A DNA stretch of 64,000 bases from Microbacterium festucae (GCF_025421715.1 NZ_JAOEFC010000003.1:124001-188000); one strand, 5' to 3'; counted from the stretch's first letter, positions 25,228 through 34,343 are shown. The notes: generated by a model from the letters alone, not told the origin. Made by a program: numbers and translations.

Positions 25228-25821
25228 ATGTCCACGTTGCCGTCTCATCCCATTCCGCCGGCCCCAGCCGGCTCGAACACCGTGAACTCGTTCATCATGA
25301 CGGATGACGCGCCCGGCCTCATCGCGTTCGTCGGCGCCGTCTTCGATGCCGTCGAGAACACCGACGCCCGTACGGGTGATACCGACGGACTCGTCCTCCA
25401 CTCCGAGATCCACATCGGCGACTCGCTCCTCACCATCGCCGACCGCAAGCCGACCTGGCCCTACACCCCCGCGTTCACGCGGGTTTACGTCGTAGACGCG
25501 CGAGCGACTCTCGAGCGGGCGGTCGAGCACGGTGCACGAATCGTCACAGAGCCGACCGAATTCTGGGGTGACGTGTTCGCGCGTTTCGCCGACCCGTTCG
25601 GTCACCTGTGGTGGGTGTATCAGCACACCGCCGCAGCGCAGGAATGGGATGCGGCATCCGACACCTCCGACGCGTCTGACCACACCGGCGAGTGGAGTGC
25701 CGCAGATCCCTCCGATGCCAGCGGCTCGTGGGAGGACTTCGCCACACCCGAACTCGACTACATCCACTCCACGCTCATCGAGGCCATGGGCAGCTTGCGC
25801 GACCCGCGAGAGAAGAGCTGA
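25228..25821 (+). CDS. VOC family protein (glyoxalase / PhnB-like)
   Basis: A 197-aa protein. Residues ~15-135 form a two-repeat vicinal-oxygen-chelate domain with the typical end ARFADPFGHLWWVYQH. The C-terminal ~60 residues are Ser/Asp-rich and probably flexible. AAGGAG lies six bases before ATG 25228. Substrate unknown. Related proteins include PhnB-type and antibiotic-binding proteins. Confidence 0.85.
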   Translation: MSTLPSHPIPPAPAGSNTVNSFIMTDDAPGLIAFVGAVFDAVENTDARTGDTDGLVLHSEIHIGDSLLTIADRKPTWPYTPAFTRVYVVDARATLERAVEHGARIVTEPTEFWGDVFARFADPFGHLWWVYQHTAAAQEWDAASDTSDASDHTGEWSAADPSDASGSWEDFATPELDYIHSTLIEAMGSLRDPREKS

Positions 25822-25869
25822 CCGCTGGCGGCGGACTATTCGGGCGCCTTGCGCCCTGAAGCCGGTCTG

Positions 25870-26610
25870 CTAGTGGGCGTCCTCGAGGATCATTTGGGCT
25901 GCCTCAACGGCGAGCGTAGCGGCGCTTTCGATGCTCATCATGGTGCCGTCAGCGATCACCCATAGGTCGTCTTTGATGGCATACGCGATGGCCGTGCCGA
26001 TCCCGTCTTCGACGTAACGAGCGAACACAGAGACGTCGCCCTGCGGTGTCGCGGTGTACTCGGCGGACTGGTTGAGCGCGGAGGTCAGCTCCTCGAGCGA
26101 CTCTGCTGGTACGACAGCGACGTCTACGAACATGAGCCCGTCCGATCCGGGGATGCCCCACCCGCAGTTGATCGTGTCGGTCGCGCCGCGGTACGTCTCG
26201 TTCGCGAGCGGGCCGGGTAGCCAGTCCCGGTTGCGGTCAGCGGTCAGGTCGAACATCGGTTCCACCTGCGGGCTGGTCTGAGCGCGGACCTGCTCAACGG
26301 TGAGCATTTCATCGCAGGCGGGGATCGCCGCAACACCCCGGTCGACCATGGGCGGAATGGGGCTCTGGGTCCCGGTCGGTGTGGAATCGGGCGTCACTTC
26401 CGCGGTGACTGTCTTTGTCGGTAGTGGTGTGACTGAATTTCCTCCGGCGCACCCGGTGAGCATGACCACTAAGCCAGCGGCAGCGACTGGCCCTCCGATG
26501 CGAAGAACGATCAGCTCGTGTCCTGTTCGAGCACTCTGCTTGAGGGGTTGCTGGCGCAGTGCTTTGACGAGTCGGGAGAACCGTGCGGCCGGGAACGCTG
26601 CGTCGATCAT
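25870..26610 (-). CDS. Putative DUF3558-like lipoprotein, start uncertain
   Basis: Up to 246 aa. A hydrophobic segment ending in LTGC suggests a lipoprotein, but it lies ~50 residues from the ATG at 26610, so a later non-ATG start may be used; no ribosome site decides this. The Thr/Pro-rich linker (TVTAEVTPDSTPTGT) then leads to a domain with two Cys (IPACDEMLT, INCGWGIPG), resembling DUF3558-type actinobacterial lipoproteins. Exact family uncertain. Confidence 0.65.
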   Translation of the reverse strand: MIDAAFPAARFSRLVKALRQQPLKQSARTGHELIVLRIGGPVAAAGLVVMLTGCAGGNSVTPLPTKTVTAEVTPDSTPTGTQSPIPPMVDRGVAAIPACDEMLTVEQVRAQTSPQVEPMFDLTADRNRDWLPGPLANETYRGATDTINCGWGIPGSDGLMFVDVAVVPAESLEELTSALNQSAEYTATPQGDVSVFARYVEDGIGTAIAYAIKDDLWVIADGTMMSIESAATLAVEAAQMILEDAH

Positions 26611-26728
26611 GATGTCACCGTATCGGCACTCACCGGAAGGATCGGCGCGCCGAAAGGACCGCCAACGTTCGCGAGCCGACGTCAGCGATTTACTGCTCTC
26701 AATCCGGTCTGACCGATAACTTGAGCGG

Positions 26729-27061
26729 ATGACCGCCAAAGCTGATAGGAGCGCAGCGGGGGCGGTTGTCGTCGTCGCGGTCGTGCAGGTGTTCGTGTTT
26801 GTTGTGACCACGGCGGTGTACGGCTGGAGCACGATCTTTGCAGGCAACGCTTGCGATCCGAACTGCGACTGGGCCGGTGCCGAGCGTGCTGGCCTGACGT
26901 ACTTCTTCGTCTCGCTGGTCATGTTCCTGTGCACAGCGGTCGCTGTGGTCTACGCCTGGCGAACCGGAAAAGCACTCACATGGGTGCCAATGCTGGCAAG
27001 TGTGGGTGTCTTGGCCGGCCTGCTGATCTCCCTCGGCCTTTTCCGTGCTGCGATGGGCTGA
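26729..27061 (+). CDS. Small membrane protein (110 aa)
   Basis: Three hydrophobic segments (about residues 10-32, 55-75, 84-105) with a Cys-containing outer loop (NACDPNCDWAG). The ATG lies six bases after TAACTT (26717-26722), fitting a leaderless start. No family recognised. Divergent from the lipoprotein gene. Confidence 0.65.
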   Translation: MTAKADRSAAGAVVVVAVVQVFVFVVTTAVYGWSTIFAGNACDPNCDWAGAERAGLTYFFVSLVMFLCTAVAVVYAWRTGKALTWVPMLASVGVLAGLLISLGLFRAAMG

Positions 27062-27204
27062 TTGGCACGTGCGCCGCAGCTACAAGCCGCCGCGGCCATC
27101 GTGATCGAACGCGCCGACGGGCTGATCCCATCCGACTTCAGCCTCGGGAGCACCACAGATTGCTCCGGGCGCGTCACCTGACGGTGGGTGCTCGGGCGTC
27201 TACC

Positions 27205-27804
27205 TCAGGCGCCCGCTCGATGCGCTCGGCGATCGAACGTGAGAACGCGAACGCCGCCGTCAAGCAGGATCTCGTCCACGGGTTGGAAGAGTGTCGGAAC
27301 GAACGGGCCGTCGAAGAGGGGCACGCCGGAGCCGATGACAGAGGGATTCTGTTTGAGGATGAGTCGATCGATCTCGGGCAGCAGCGCCGCGGCGATGGCT
27401 CCGCCCCCGACGAGCCAGATATCGCTGCCCGGTTGCGATTTCAGCTCACGCACGTAGGCGGTGGGGTCGGAGGACACGATCTCGACCGCCGGGTCTGGGC
27501 TATCGGTCACGGTGCGTGAGAACACGATGTGTCGAAGGTGCGGATAGGCGTTGGTGATGCCCGCGGCCAGACCGATCTCGTAGGACTTTCGGCCTTCCAC
27601 AACAGTGTCGAAGGTCAGGGGCGGGCCCACGATGCCGAGCGCGTCTCTGGCTGGCGCCGGCAGCGTTTCGGCGTAGTTCTCGGCGATATAGGCGACGAGA
27701 TCGGGAGTGATCGGAAAGTACTCCTGGCCGCTCGGGTCCCCACGGTCGGGCGCTGCGATGAATCCGTCCAGAGTCGTCGCGACAAAGTAGACAAGCTTGC
27801 GCAT
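27205..27804 (-). CDS. Dihydrofolate reductase / RibD C-terminal family protein
   Basis: A 199-aa protein with the RibD-C fold: MRKLVYFVATTLDGFIA at the start, TFDTVVEGRKSYEIG in the middle and IWLVGGGAIAAALLPEIDRLIL later, which bind NADPH in relatives. Stand-alone members are common in actinobacteria and are of unknown substrate. AAGGAA lies six bases before the ATG at 27804. Monocistronic. Confidence 0.88.
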   Translation of the reverse strand: MRKLVYFVATTLDGFIAAPDRGDPSGQEYFPITPDLVAYIAENYAETLPAPARDALGIVGPPLTFDTVVEGRKSYEIGLAAGITNAYPHLRHIVFSRTVTDSPDPAVEIVSSDPTAYVRELKSQPGSDIWLVGGGAIAAALLPEIDRLILKQNPSVIGSGVPLFDGPFVPTLFQPVDEILLDGGVRVLTFDRRAHRAGA

Positions 27805-27967
27805 GTGTTCCTTCTGAGGTGGCCGGGCAGGTCGTCTCGAGTCTCTCAGTTCGCGTCGTACCCGCGCACGCCGCCGTACCCGCTGTCAGCGGTTAGCACG
27901 CGTCCTGTCGCGCTCTTGCGTCGACCAAAGCGATGCGCGCGGAAGCCGCCCCGGCCCCGCAGGTGCC

Positions 27968-28456
27968 TCAGCGGTAGTTCGTGAACTGCAGGTCGACGTC
28001 GAGGTCGGCAGCCTTCAGCAGACGCTGCACTTCCTGCAGGTCGTCGCGCGACTTCGAGCTGACCCGCAGCTCGTCGCCCTGAATCTGCGACTTCACCGAC
28101 TTGGGGCCCTCGTCGCGGATGATCTTGCCGATCTTCTTCGCGCTCTCCTGCGAGATGCCCTCCTTGAGCGAGGAGGTGATGCGGTACTCCTTGCCGCCCG
28201 CGACCGGCTCGTCGGTCTCGAGCGACTTGAGCGAGATGCCGCGCTTGATGAGCTTCGTCTGGAACACGTCCAGCACCGCCTTCGCGCGCTCCTCGGAGTT
28301 CGCCTTGATGAGGATCTGCTCGCCGCTCCACGCGATCGACGCGTCGGTGCCCTTGAAGTCGTAGCGCTGCTCGACCTCCTTGCGGGCCTGGTTGAGGGCG
28401 TTGTCGGCCTCCTGGCGGTCGATCTTGGAGACGATGTCGAAAGAGCTGTCAGCCAT
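27968..28456 (-). CDS. yajQ: YajQ family nucleotide-binding protein
   Basis: A 162-aa protein matching YajQ throughout ([47 protein letters not shown]). It has two ferredoxin-like folds that bind nucleotides or tRNA; in some bacteria YajQ senses cyclic di-GMP. TAGAAT lies seven bases upstream of the ATG on this strand, so the mRNA is probably leaderless. Its last ~14 codons and downstream flank are duplicated at 10334-10406 within the recombination scar. Divergent from the FBP gene. Confidence 0.95.
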   Translation of the reverse strand: MADSSFDIVSKIDRQEADNALNQARKEVEQRYDFKGTDASIAWSGEQILIKANSEERAKAVLDVFQTKLIKRGISLKSLETDEPVAGGKEYRITSSLKEGISQESAKKIGKIIRDEGPKSVKSQIQGDELRVSSKSRDDLQEVQRLLKAADLDVDLQFTNYR

Positions 28457-28520
28457 GCCCGCGATTCTAGCCGCGGGGCGTTCGGCCCCGGCATCCGTTC
28501 GGTCTTTCTAGACTGGCGGG

Positions 28521-29006
28521 ATGCGGGCACTCACCGAGCACCAGCTGCGCGAGACGCTGGTCAACGCGTCGGCCGAGGAGCGACAGCGGCTGGCGCTGCC
28601 GGCTGACTTTCTCTTCGTCGACTGGGATCACCTCGACTTCTACGCCTGGCGCGACCCGCGCACGAAGGGGCGCGGATATGTCGTAGCAGAGGTCGGCGGC
28701 ACAGCCACCGGCATCGTGCTGCGCGCCTCTGACAGCTCGTCGCATGCGCGCGCGGCGATGTGCAACCTGTGTCACACGATGCAGCCCGGCGATCAGGTGA
28801 CGATGTTCACCGCGCGCAAGGCCGGCGACGCGGGGGAGCGGGGCGACAGCGTGGGCACGATCGTGTGCGCCGATCTGTCGTGCCACGAGAACGTGCGCCT
28901 GGCCGCGCCGCTGGCTCCCAACGAGTACCGGGCCAGCGTCGACCGGCGCATCGACGGCACCCGACACCGCATCGAAGCCTTCGTCGAACGCGTCTGGGAA
29001 CCCTGA
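28521..29006 (+). CDS. FBP domain (FusB/EF-G-binding-type) zinc-finger protein
   Basis: A 161-aa protein of the FBP family, relatives of the fusidic-acid resistance factor FusB that binds elongation factor G. The zinc knuckle is visible as CNLCHT (near residue 80) and CADLSCHENVR (near 118). TAGACT lies six bases before the ATG, fitting a leaderless start divergent from yajQ. It is followed by tRNA-Tyr. Whether it protects EF-G here is inferred from the family. Confidence 0.82.
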   Translation: MRALTEHQLRETLVNASAEERQRLALPADFLFVDWDHLDFYAWRDPRTKGRGYVVAEVGGTATGIVLRASDSSSHARAAMCNLCHTMQPGDQVTMFTARKAGDAGERGDSVGTIVCADLSCHENVRLAAPLAPNEYRASVDRRIDGTRHRIEAFVERVWEP

Positions 29007-29085
29007 TTTCTGCCAACGGTTCTGACCGGGTAGCATTGTGGATCGCGCCTCCGGTCGACTGTACAAGCTGGGCGGGTGCGCACTT

Positions 29086-29170
29086 GGCGAGTTACCCAAG
29101 CGGCCAAAGGGATCTGACTGTAAATCAGACTGCACTGCATTCGGGGGTTCGAATCCCTCACTCGCCACCA
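29086..29170 (+). tRNA. tRNA-Tyr (anticodon GUA)
   Basis: The acceptor arms GGCGAGT and ACTCGCC pair, a long variable arm is present, the T-loop is GTTCGAATC, and CCA is encoded. The anticodon GTA lies in CTGACTGTAAATCAG. A weak promoter (TTCTGC-N17-TAGCAT, 29008-29036) lies upstream. Confidence 0.97.
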
Positions 29171-29174
29171 CGTG

Positions 29175-29198
29175 AAAGCCCCCGGACCGGGGGCTTTT
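29175..29198 (+). terminator. Terminator after tRNA-Tyr
   Basis: AAAGCCCCC and GGGGGCTTT pair around a five-base loop and are followed by TTTCG. Confidence 0.8.
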
Positions 29199-29220
29199 CG
29201 CGTCCGACGGAGGAGCGACC

Positions 29221-30201
29221 ATGAGCGAGCCGATCACCTCACCCGCCTCGAGTCGCGTGCTGCGCGCGTCGGTCTGGATCGCCATCGGCGCCCTGATCGC
29301 CGCGGCGCTGGTCTGCGTCATCTGGGTGCTCGTCGGCGATGAGAACGGCATCGTCGGCCGCGCGTTCCTCACCGTGCTGCTGCTGGCGGGCTTCGCCGGC
29401 ATCGCGGTGGCCGAATCGCACCTGGCCTCACGCCGGCCCGCGTGGTTCGCGCTGGCGAGCATGGTCGTCTGGGTGCTGACCCTGCTGCTGGCGGCCGTGT
29501 TCATCTGGATGCCGTTCGCAGGATCCAGCTACGGCCAGGGCATCGAGCGGTTCGCCCGCTTCTTGCTGGTGGTGCTCATCCTGCAGGCGGCGCTGCTGCA
29601 CGCGCGCCTGTTCGTGAAGGCCTATGAGCGGCACCGCACCACGTTCACCACGATCGTGGCGTACGTGACGATCGGGCTCGTCGCCATCCTCGCCTTCATG
29701 CTCGTGCTGCCGCTCACCCTCGAAGAGCACGTGCGCTTCCTCTCCTTCTACTGGCGCGTGGTCGTGGCCCTCGCCATCCTCGCCGCCGTCGGCACCGCAC
29801 TGCTGCCGCTCGTGAACGCGCTGTCCGCGCCGAAGCGGCCCCGACCGGCGCGGCCCGAGCCGGCGCCCTACGGCGCTCCGGCGCTCGGCTACGCCGCCCC
29901 GGCCGCCTGGCCGACCTATGCCGACGGGCGCACGCCCCTGCCGGTGCTGCCCGACGGCACCCCCGACTGGAACGCCTACTACACGGGCCAGCCGACCTAC
30001 CCGCATGGCTTCCTCGCCCCGAGCAGCGCGGCGCCCGCACCGGCACCGCAGCTGCCCCCGCCGGCACCGCACGCGGCCGCCCCGCAGGCGTCCGCACCGG
30101 CACCGCAGCAGCCCGCTCCGGCGCCCGCTCCCGGGCACCCGGCACCGGGCCAGGCTCCCGGCTACGAGAGCTTCCCGCCGCCGCCTCCGCTGCCGCGCTG
30201 A
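29221..30201 (+). CDS. Membrane protein with Pro/Ala-rich C-terminal tail
   Basis: A 326-aa protein. Residues ~15-205 contain about six hydrophobic segments; residues ~215-326 are a low-complexity tail of Pro, Ala and Gln with scattered aromatic residues (YGAPALGYAAPAAWPTY). GGAGGAG lies six bases before the ATG. No family is recognised; this architecture is common among actinobacterial envelope proteins. The tail is probably cytoplasmic or extracellular and disordered. Convergent with the phytoene-dehydrogenase-like gene. Confidence 0.8.
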   Translation: MSEPITSPASSRVLRASVWIAIGALIAAALVCVIWVLVGDENGIVGRAFLTVLLLAGFAGIAVAESHLASRRPAWFALASMVVWVLTLLLAAVFIWMPFAGSSYGQGIERFARFLLVVLILQAALLHARLFVKAYERHRTTFTTIVAYVTIGLVAILAFMLVLPLTLEEHVRFLSFYWRVVVALAILAAVGTALLPLVNALSAPKRPRPARPEPAPYGAPALGYAAPAAWPTYADGRTPLPVLPDGTPDWNAYYTGQPTYPHGFLAPSSAAPAPAPQLPPPAPHAAAPQASAPAPQQPAPAPAPGHPAPGQAPGYESFPPPPPLPR

Positions 30202-30246
30202 CCGCCAGCGCCGCGCTGACCGCGTGACGCGCGCTGACCGCCCGCG

Positions 30247-31812
30247 TCAGCCCAGCAGCTCGAGTGCCGCCGCGGCGGCGTTGTGACCGCCGATGCCGCT
30301 GACGGCGCCGCCCCGCCGCGCGCCCGATCCACACAGCAGCACCCGGTCGAACGCGGTCGACACGCCCCAGCGCCGCGCCGGGGTGTCGAGCGGCTCGTCG
30401 TCGTCGGCCCACGGCCAGTCCAGGCCGCCGTGGAAGATGTCGCCGCCGCGCATCGCCAGACTCGACTCGAGGTCGGCCGTCGTGCGCGCCTCGATGCACG
30501 GGCTGCCGTCCGGGTCCTCATAGATGCAGTCGGCGATCGGCTCGGCCAGCACACTGTCGAGCGACCGCTGGGCGGCCGTCAGCAGCGCGGCGCGTGCCGC
30601 GTCGGCATCCGCGTGCGCGACGAGCCGATGGGGCACCTGCAGGCCGAAGAGGGTGAGGGTGTGGGCGCCCGACTGCTGCAGCTGCGGCCCGAGAATCGAC
30701 GGGTCGGTGAGCGAGTGGCAGTAGATCTCGGCGGGCAGCGGGTCGGGCACGGCGCCGGCGACGGCCGCGGCGTGCGCGGCGTCGAGCTGGGTGAGGGTCT
30801 CGTTGATGTGGAACGTGCCGGCGAAGGCGGCCTCGGGCGCCACATGCGGGTCGCGCAGCCGCGGCAGCCGCCGCAGCAGCATGTTCACCTTCACCTGCGC
30901 ACCCTCGGGAGCCGGTGCCGCGGCGACGTCGGCGCCGCCCGCACGCAGCAGATCGGCCAGCACTGCGGGGGCCGCCCCGCACAGCACCAGCCGACCGGCG
31001 ACGACCTCGCCGCCGGCGAGCGTGACCTCGCCGTCGGGTGAGATGGCGGTGACCTCGGCATCGGTGCGCAGGGTGGCGCCCGCGGCGCGGGCCGCGCGTT
31101 CGAGCGCGCCGCTCACCTGCCCCATGCCGCCCACGGGCACGTCCCAGTCGCCGGTGCCGCCGCCGATCACGTGGTAGAGGAAGCAGAGGTTCTGCCGCAG
31201 CGACGGGTCGTCGGCGGTGGCGAAGGTGCCGATGAGCCCGTCGGTGAGGGCGATGCCGCGGGCGAGGTCGGAGTGCAGCGACCGGCGCACCAGGTCGCCG
31301 AGCGGCCGCTGGGTGAGCTCCTCCCACAGGTCGCCTCCGAACAGGCCCGACACGTCGCGCGCGCGCCGCAGCGGCGCGGTGACCGTGGGGAACAGTGCCG
31401 CCGCCATCGGCAGCAGCCGGTCGGAGAGGGCCGCGAAGCGCTCGGCCTCGCGGGCGTCGCCGACGGTGCGCGCGAAACTCGCCACCGTCGCCGCGGCATC
31501 CCCGTTGTCGACCAGGATGCCGCGTGAGGGGTCGGCCGGGTCGGGCGTGTACGACGAGTAGCGGCGCCGGCGCAGATCGATGCGCAGATCCAGATCGTCG
31601 ATGATCGTGCGGGGGAGCAGGCTCACCAGGTAGGAGTAGCGCGAGAGGCGCGCGTCCACCCCCGCCCAGGGGCGTTCCGACACCGCCGCGCCGCCGAGAT
31701 GGTCGGAGCGTTCGAGCACCACCACCGAACGGCCCGCGCGGGCGAGATAGGCGGCGGCGACCAGGGCGTTGTGGCCGCCGCCGACGATGACGGCATCCCA
31801 GGCGTCTCTCAT
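30247..31812 (-). CDS. Phytoene-dehydrogenase-like NAD(P)/FAD oxidoreductase
   Basis: A 521-aa flavoprotein of the CrtI/pyridine-nucleotide-disulphide-oxidoreductase-domain-2-like group. The N-terminal Rossmann motif VIVGGGHNALVAAAYLARAG starts at residue 8; the C-terminal FAD segment is RVLLCGSGARRGGAVSGIGGHNAAAAALE. No other carotenoid gene is nearby, so carotenoid chemistry is not supported. Start 31812 places the FAD motif near the N-terminus as usual. Divergent from the inositol-phosphatase-like gene, only 31 bases apart. Confidence 0.9.
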   Translation of the reverse strand: MRDAWDAVIVGGGHNALVAAAYLARAGRSVVVLERSDHLGGAAVSERPWAGVDARLSRYSYLVSLLPRTIIDDLDLRIDLRRRRYSSYTPDPADPSRGILVDNGDAAATVASFARTVGDAREAERFAALSDRLLPMAAALFPTVTAPLRRARDVSGLFGGDLWEELTQRPLGDLVRRSLHSDLARGIALTDGLIGTFATADDPSLRQNLCFLYHVIGGGTGDWDVPVGGMGQVSGALERAARAAGATLRTDAEVTAISPDGEVTLAGGEVVAGRLVLCGAAPAVLADLLRAGGADVAAAPAPEGAQVKVNMLLRRLPRLRDPHVAPEAAFAGTFHINETLTQLDAAHAAAVAGAVPDPLPAEIYCHSLTDPSILGPQLQQSGAHTLTLFGLQVPHRLVAHADADAARAALLTAAQRSLDSVLAEPIADCIYEDPDGSPCIEARTTADLESSLAMRGGDIFHGGLDWPWADDDEPLDTPARRWGVSTAFDRVLLCGSGARRGGAVSGIGGHNAAAAALELLG

Positions 31813-31843
31813 GGGTTCACCGTAACCGCGTAGCGTGGTCGAC

Positions 31844-32665
31844 ATGGTGGATGCCGTGAACGCAGACCTTCCCGCACCCGACGAGCTGCTCGCGCTCGCC
31901 GTCGAGATCGCCGAAGAGGCGGGTGCGCTGGCCCGCCGGCGACGCACCGAGGGGGTGGCGATCGCGGCGACCAAGACGGCGCTGGCCGACATCGTCACCG
32001 AGGCCGATCGCGAGGTCGAAGACCTCGTGCGGGCGCGACTGGCGCAGGCGCGCCCCGGCGACGGGTTCCTGGGGGAGGAGTCGGGCGCCGAGACCGGCAC
32101 GAGCGGCATCACCTGGGTCGTCGACCCGATCGACGGCACCGTCAACTACGCCTACGGCATCCCGCAGTACGCCGTCTCGATCGCCGCGGTCACCGGCGAA
32201 CCCACGCCCGAGACGTGGGAGGCGCTCGTCGGCGTCGTGCACAACCCCGCCGTCGTCGAGACCTTCCTCGCCCTGCGCGGCGGCGGCGCCTGGCTCGCCG
32301 GTCGCCGCCTGGCCGTGTCGCAGAGCGGGGATGCCGGTGCGCTGCTGGCGACCGGGTTCGGCTACGACCCCGCCACCCACGCCGGCGACCTGGCGCGCCT
32401 GGCCGAGGTGATGCCGCTGGCCCGCGACATCCGCCGCGCCGGCGCGGCATCGCTCGATCTCGCCTTCGTCGCCGCCGGGCGCCTCGACGGCTACTTCGAG
32501 CGGGGGCTCAACCCCTGGGATCACGCGGCCGGAGCGCTGCTGGTCACCGAAGCCGGCGGCGTCGTCAGCGGCCTCCCCGGCGGCCGTCCGGGCCGCGACA
32601 TGACCATCGCCGCGGGCGCCGAACTCCACGATCGGATCGCCGAGACGGTATATCGGCCGCGTTGA
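31844..32665 (+). CDS. Inositol monophosphatase family protein
   Basis: A 273-aa phosphatase. The two metal sites are present: GEESG near residue 75, DPIDGTVNYAYG near 95 and NPWDHAAGALL near 220. It dephosphorylates inositol phosphate, histidinol phosphate or similar sugars; the exact substrate cannot be told. TAGCGT seven bases before ATG 31844 suggests a leaderless transcript; GTG at 31835 is an alternative. Single gene. Confidence 0.92.
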   Translation: MVDAVNADLPAPDELLALAVEIAEEAGALARRRRTEGVAIAATKTALADIVTEADREVEDLVRARLAQARPGDGFLGEESGAETGTSGITWVVDPIDGTVNYAYGIPQYAVSIAAVTGEPTPETWEALVGVVHNPAVVETFLALRGGGAWLAGRRLAVSQSGDAGALLATGFGYDPATHAGDLARLAEVMPLARDIRRAGAASLDLAFVAAGRLDGYFERGLNPWDHAAGALLVTEAGGVVSGLPGGRPGRDMTIAAGAELHDRIAETVYRPR

Positions 32666-32684
32666 TGACACTTTCAGGTCGATC

Positions 32685-32775
32685 CGGGTAATGTGTTTAC
32701 CCGATCGTTACTTTCGCCGCCCGAACGGCGGATGACGATCATCCCCCCGAAGTAACAGCCCCCCGAAGTAACAGC
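32685..32775 (+). promoter_or_regulatory. Structured leader upstream of the M23 endopeptidase gene
   Basis: Three nested signals: CGGGTAA/TTACCCG inverted repeat (32685-32703); an extended hairpin GATCGT...ACGATC with inner CCGCC/GGCGG (about 32704-32740); and two tandem copies of CCCCGAAGTAACAG (32745-32774). The strand GTTACTTTCG inside the hairpin could instead pair with either CGAAGTAAC copy. The role is not known. Confidence 0.45.
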
Positions 32776-32778
32776 GCT

Positions 32779-34182
32779 GTGCAGTGCGACCGCACTCCTG
32801 CGCGCCCGACCCGAGAGCTCCACCGCTTGTCCCACGAAGCATCCCCGGCCGACGTCGCGCTCACGCGACGCTCCAGCCGTCCCGCCGCGCCTGCCGCGGC
32901 GACGGGCGCGCCCGGGATGACGCGTGCGCAGTGGCGCCTGCTGCAGGCTTCCGCCGCGGCCGGTGCAGCCGAGACCGAGGTCGTCGCATCCGCTCCGGCC
33001 GCAGCCCCGCAGCCGACCGTGATCGAGTTCGTCGACGAGCAGGCCGCCGAAGAGGCGATCGAGCCGTCGCACCAGGCATCCATCGCCGAGGCCATCCTCG
33101 CCGAGGCGGCCATCATCGCCGAGGCCACCGTTATCGCCGGCCCGCCCGCCGCGGCCCGCCGCCGCGACCGTCGCACCGCGGCGCCGGTCGTCTCGGTGAC
33201 GGGTGAGGGTGTCGCCACTGCGGATGCCGGTGCCGTCGGCATCCCGGCCACGTTCGCCGCCGCGCCTTCGGCCTCCTCTGGCCACGACGACGAGTTCGAG
33301 CGCGTCGCCCGCCTCTTCTCCTTCACCGGTCAGACGCCGGTGCAGACCCCCGCCTCGCGGGCCAGCGAAGCCGTCTTCGCCGAGCCCCGCCCCGCCGCCG
33401 CACCCGCGCCGGCCGCATCGCGCCGCCGCATCAGCCGCCGCGACCTGACCGCGCGCATCGCCGCCGGCTCGTTCTCGATCGGTGCGATGGCCATCGTCGG
33501 ACTGCTCGCGATCGGCACCACGTCGCCCGCGATCGCCGCCGCGGTGTCGTCCGACGCGACCTCCGACATCTCGCTGGCCGCCACCACCGCGACCGCGTCG
33601 ACGACCAAGCAGACCAAGGACATCCAGGCCTTCGTCTCGGCGCCGGGCACCGACGTGACCATCGAGCGCTCCGACACCTACGACGTCGCCTCGATGGCCG
33701 ATGTCGCCGCCGACTCGGGCGTGACGATCTTCGCCGGCACGTGGGTCAACGACCCCACCGCCGAGGTGCAGTGGCCGTTCCCCGTCGGCGTGCCGATCTC
33801 GGCCGCGTACGGCTCGCAGAGCTACCTGTCGAAGTTCTCCTCGCCCCACCGCGGCGTCGACCTGACTCCCGGCCTGGGTGCCGAGGTGCACGCGATCGCC
33901 GCGGGCACCGTGCGTCTGGCCACCGAGGCCGGCGGCGACTACGGCGTGACCGTGATCATCGACCACGTCATCGATGGGCAGATGGTCTCGAGCCGCTACG
34001 CGCACATGCTGCGCGGCTCGCTCGACGTGAAGCAGGGCGACACCGTCACGGCGGGACAGGTGCTCGGCAAGGTCGGCCAGACCGGCAAGGCCACCGGACC
34101 GCACCTGCACCTCGAGGTGCTGCTCGGCGGCACCGCGAACACCGACCCGATGGCCTGGCTCGAGGAGCACACCTCGAGGTAG
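32779..34182 (+). CDS. M23 family metallopeptidase (secreted or membrane-anchored cell-wall hydrolase)
   Basis: Up to 467 aa. A long Ala-rich, low-complexity N-terminal region (~1-225) precedes a hydrophobic segment (~235-260, SIGAMAIVGLLAIGTTSP) that follows RRRISRRD and acts as membrane anchor or signal. The C-terminal ~125 residues form a lysostaphin-type peptidase with zinc ligands in SPHRGVDL and HLHLEV. It should cut peptidoglycan cross-links outside the cell. The start is uncertain: GTG 32779 or TTG 32827 are both possible, neither with a strong ribosome site. Confidence 0.88.
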   Translation: MQCDRTPARPTRELHRLSHEASPADVALTRRSSRPAAPAAATGAPGMTRAQWRLLQASAAAGAAETEVVASAPAAAPQPTVIEFVDEQAAEEAIEPSHQASIAEAILAEAAIIAEATVIAGPPAAARRRDRRTAAPVVSVTGEGVATADAGAVGIPATFAAAPSASSGHDDEFERVARLFSFTGQTPVQTPASRASEAVFAEPRPAAAPAPAASRRRISRRDLTARIAAGSFSIGAMAIVGLLAIGTTSPAIAAAVSSDATSDISLAATTATASTTKQTKDIQAFVSAPGTDVTIERSDTYDVASMADVAADSGVTIFAGTWVNDPTAEVQWPFPVGVPISAAYGSQSYLSKFSSPHRGVDLTPGLGAEVHAIAAGTVRLATEAGGDYGVTVIIDHVIDGQMVSSRYAHMLRGSLDVKQGDTVTAGQVLGKVGQTGKATGPHLHLEVLLGGTANTDPMAWLEEHTSR

Positions 34183-34189
34183 GCGCCGG

Positions 34190-34219
34190 TTCGGAGAGGG
34201 GCCGGGAACCTGGTATCCT
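34190..34219 (+). promoter_or_regulatory. Putative promoter for tRNA-Thr/tRNA-Met
   Basis: TTCGGA, 18-base spacer, TATCCT (34214-34219) preceded by TGG as an extended -10. The tRNA-Thr gene begins 29 bases later. Confidence 0.5.
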
Positions 34220-34247
34220 CTTCTAGTTGCCCGCATGCGGGCAGCAC

Positions 34248-34319
34248 GCCCCGATAGCTCAGTGGCAGAGCACTTCCATGGTAAGGAAGGGGTCGTCAGT
34301 TCAATCCTGACTCGGGGCT
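34248..34319 (+). tRNA. tRNA-Thr (anticodon GGU)
   Basis: Acceptor GCCCCGA pairs with TCGGGGC; D-loop AGCTCAGTGGCAGAGC, anticodon GGT between CTTCC and GGAAG, T-loop GTTCAATCC. CCA is not encoded. Confidence 0.96.
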
Positions 34320-34343
34320 CGCAAGCACCATTCGGTGTCTCGC

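Noticed and set aside
30202-30246. Repeated GCGCTGACCGC units between convergent genes as a terminator
   Set aside because: The units are direct repeats and do not form a stable hairpin with clear arms.
30247-31812. Carotenoid biosynthesis gene
   Set aside because: The protein is phytoene-dehydrogenase-like, but no crtB, crtE or lycopene-modifying gene is nearby, so a carotenoid role is not supported.
32745-32774. Tandem CCCCGAAGTAACAG units as the start of a CRISPR or satellite array
   Set aside because: Only two copies, directly adjacent, with no spacers; better treated as part of the leader structure.
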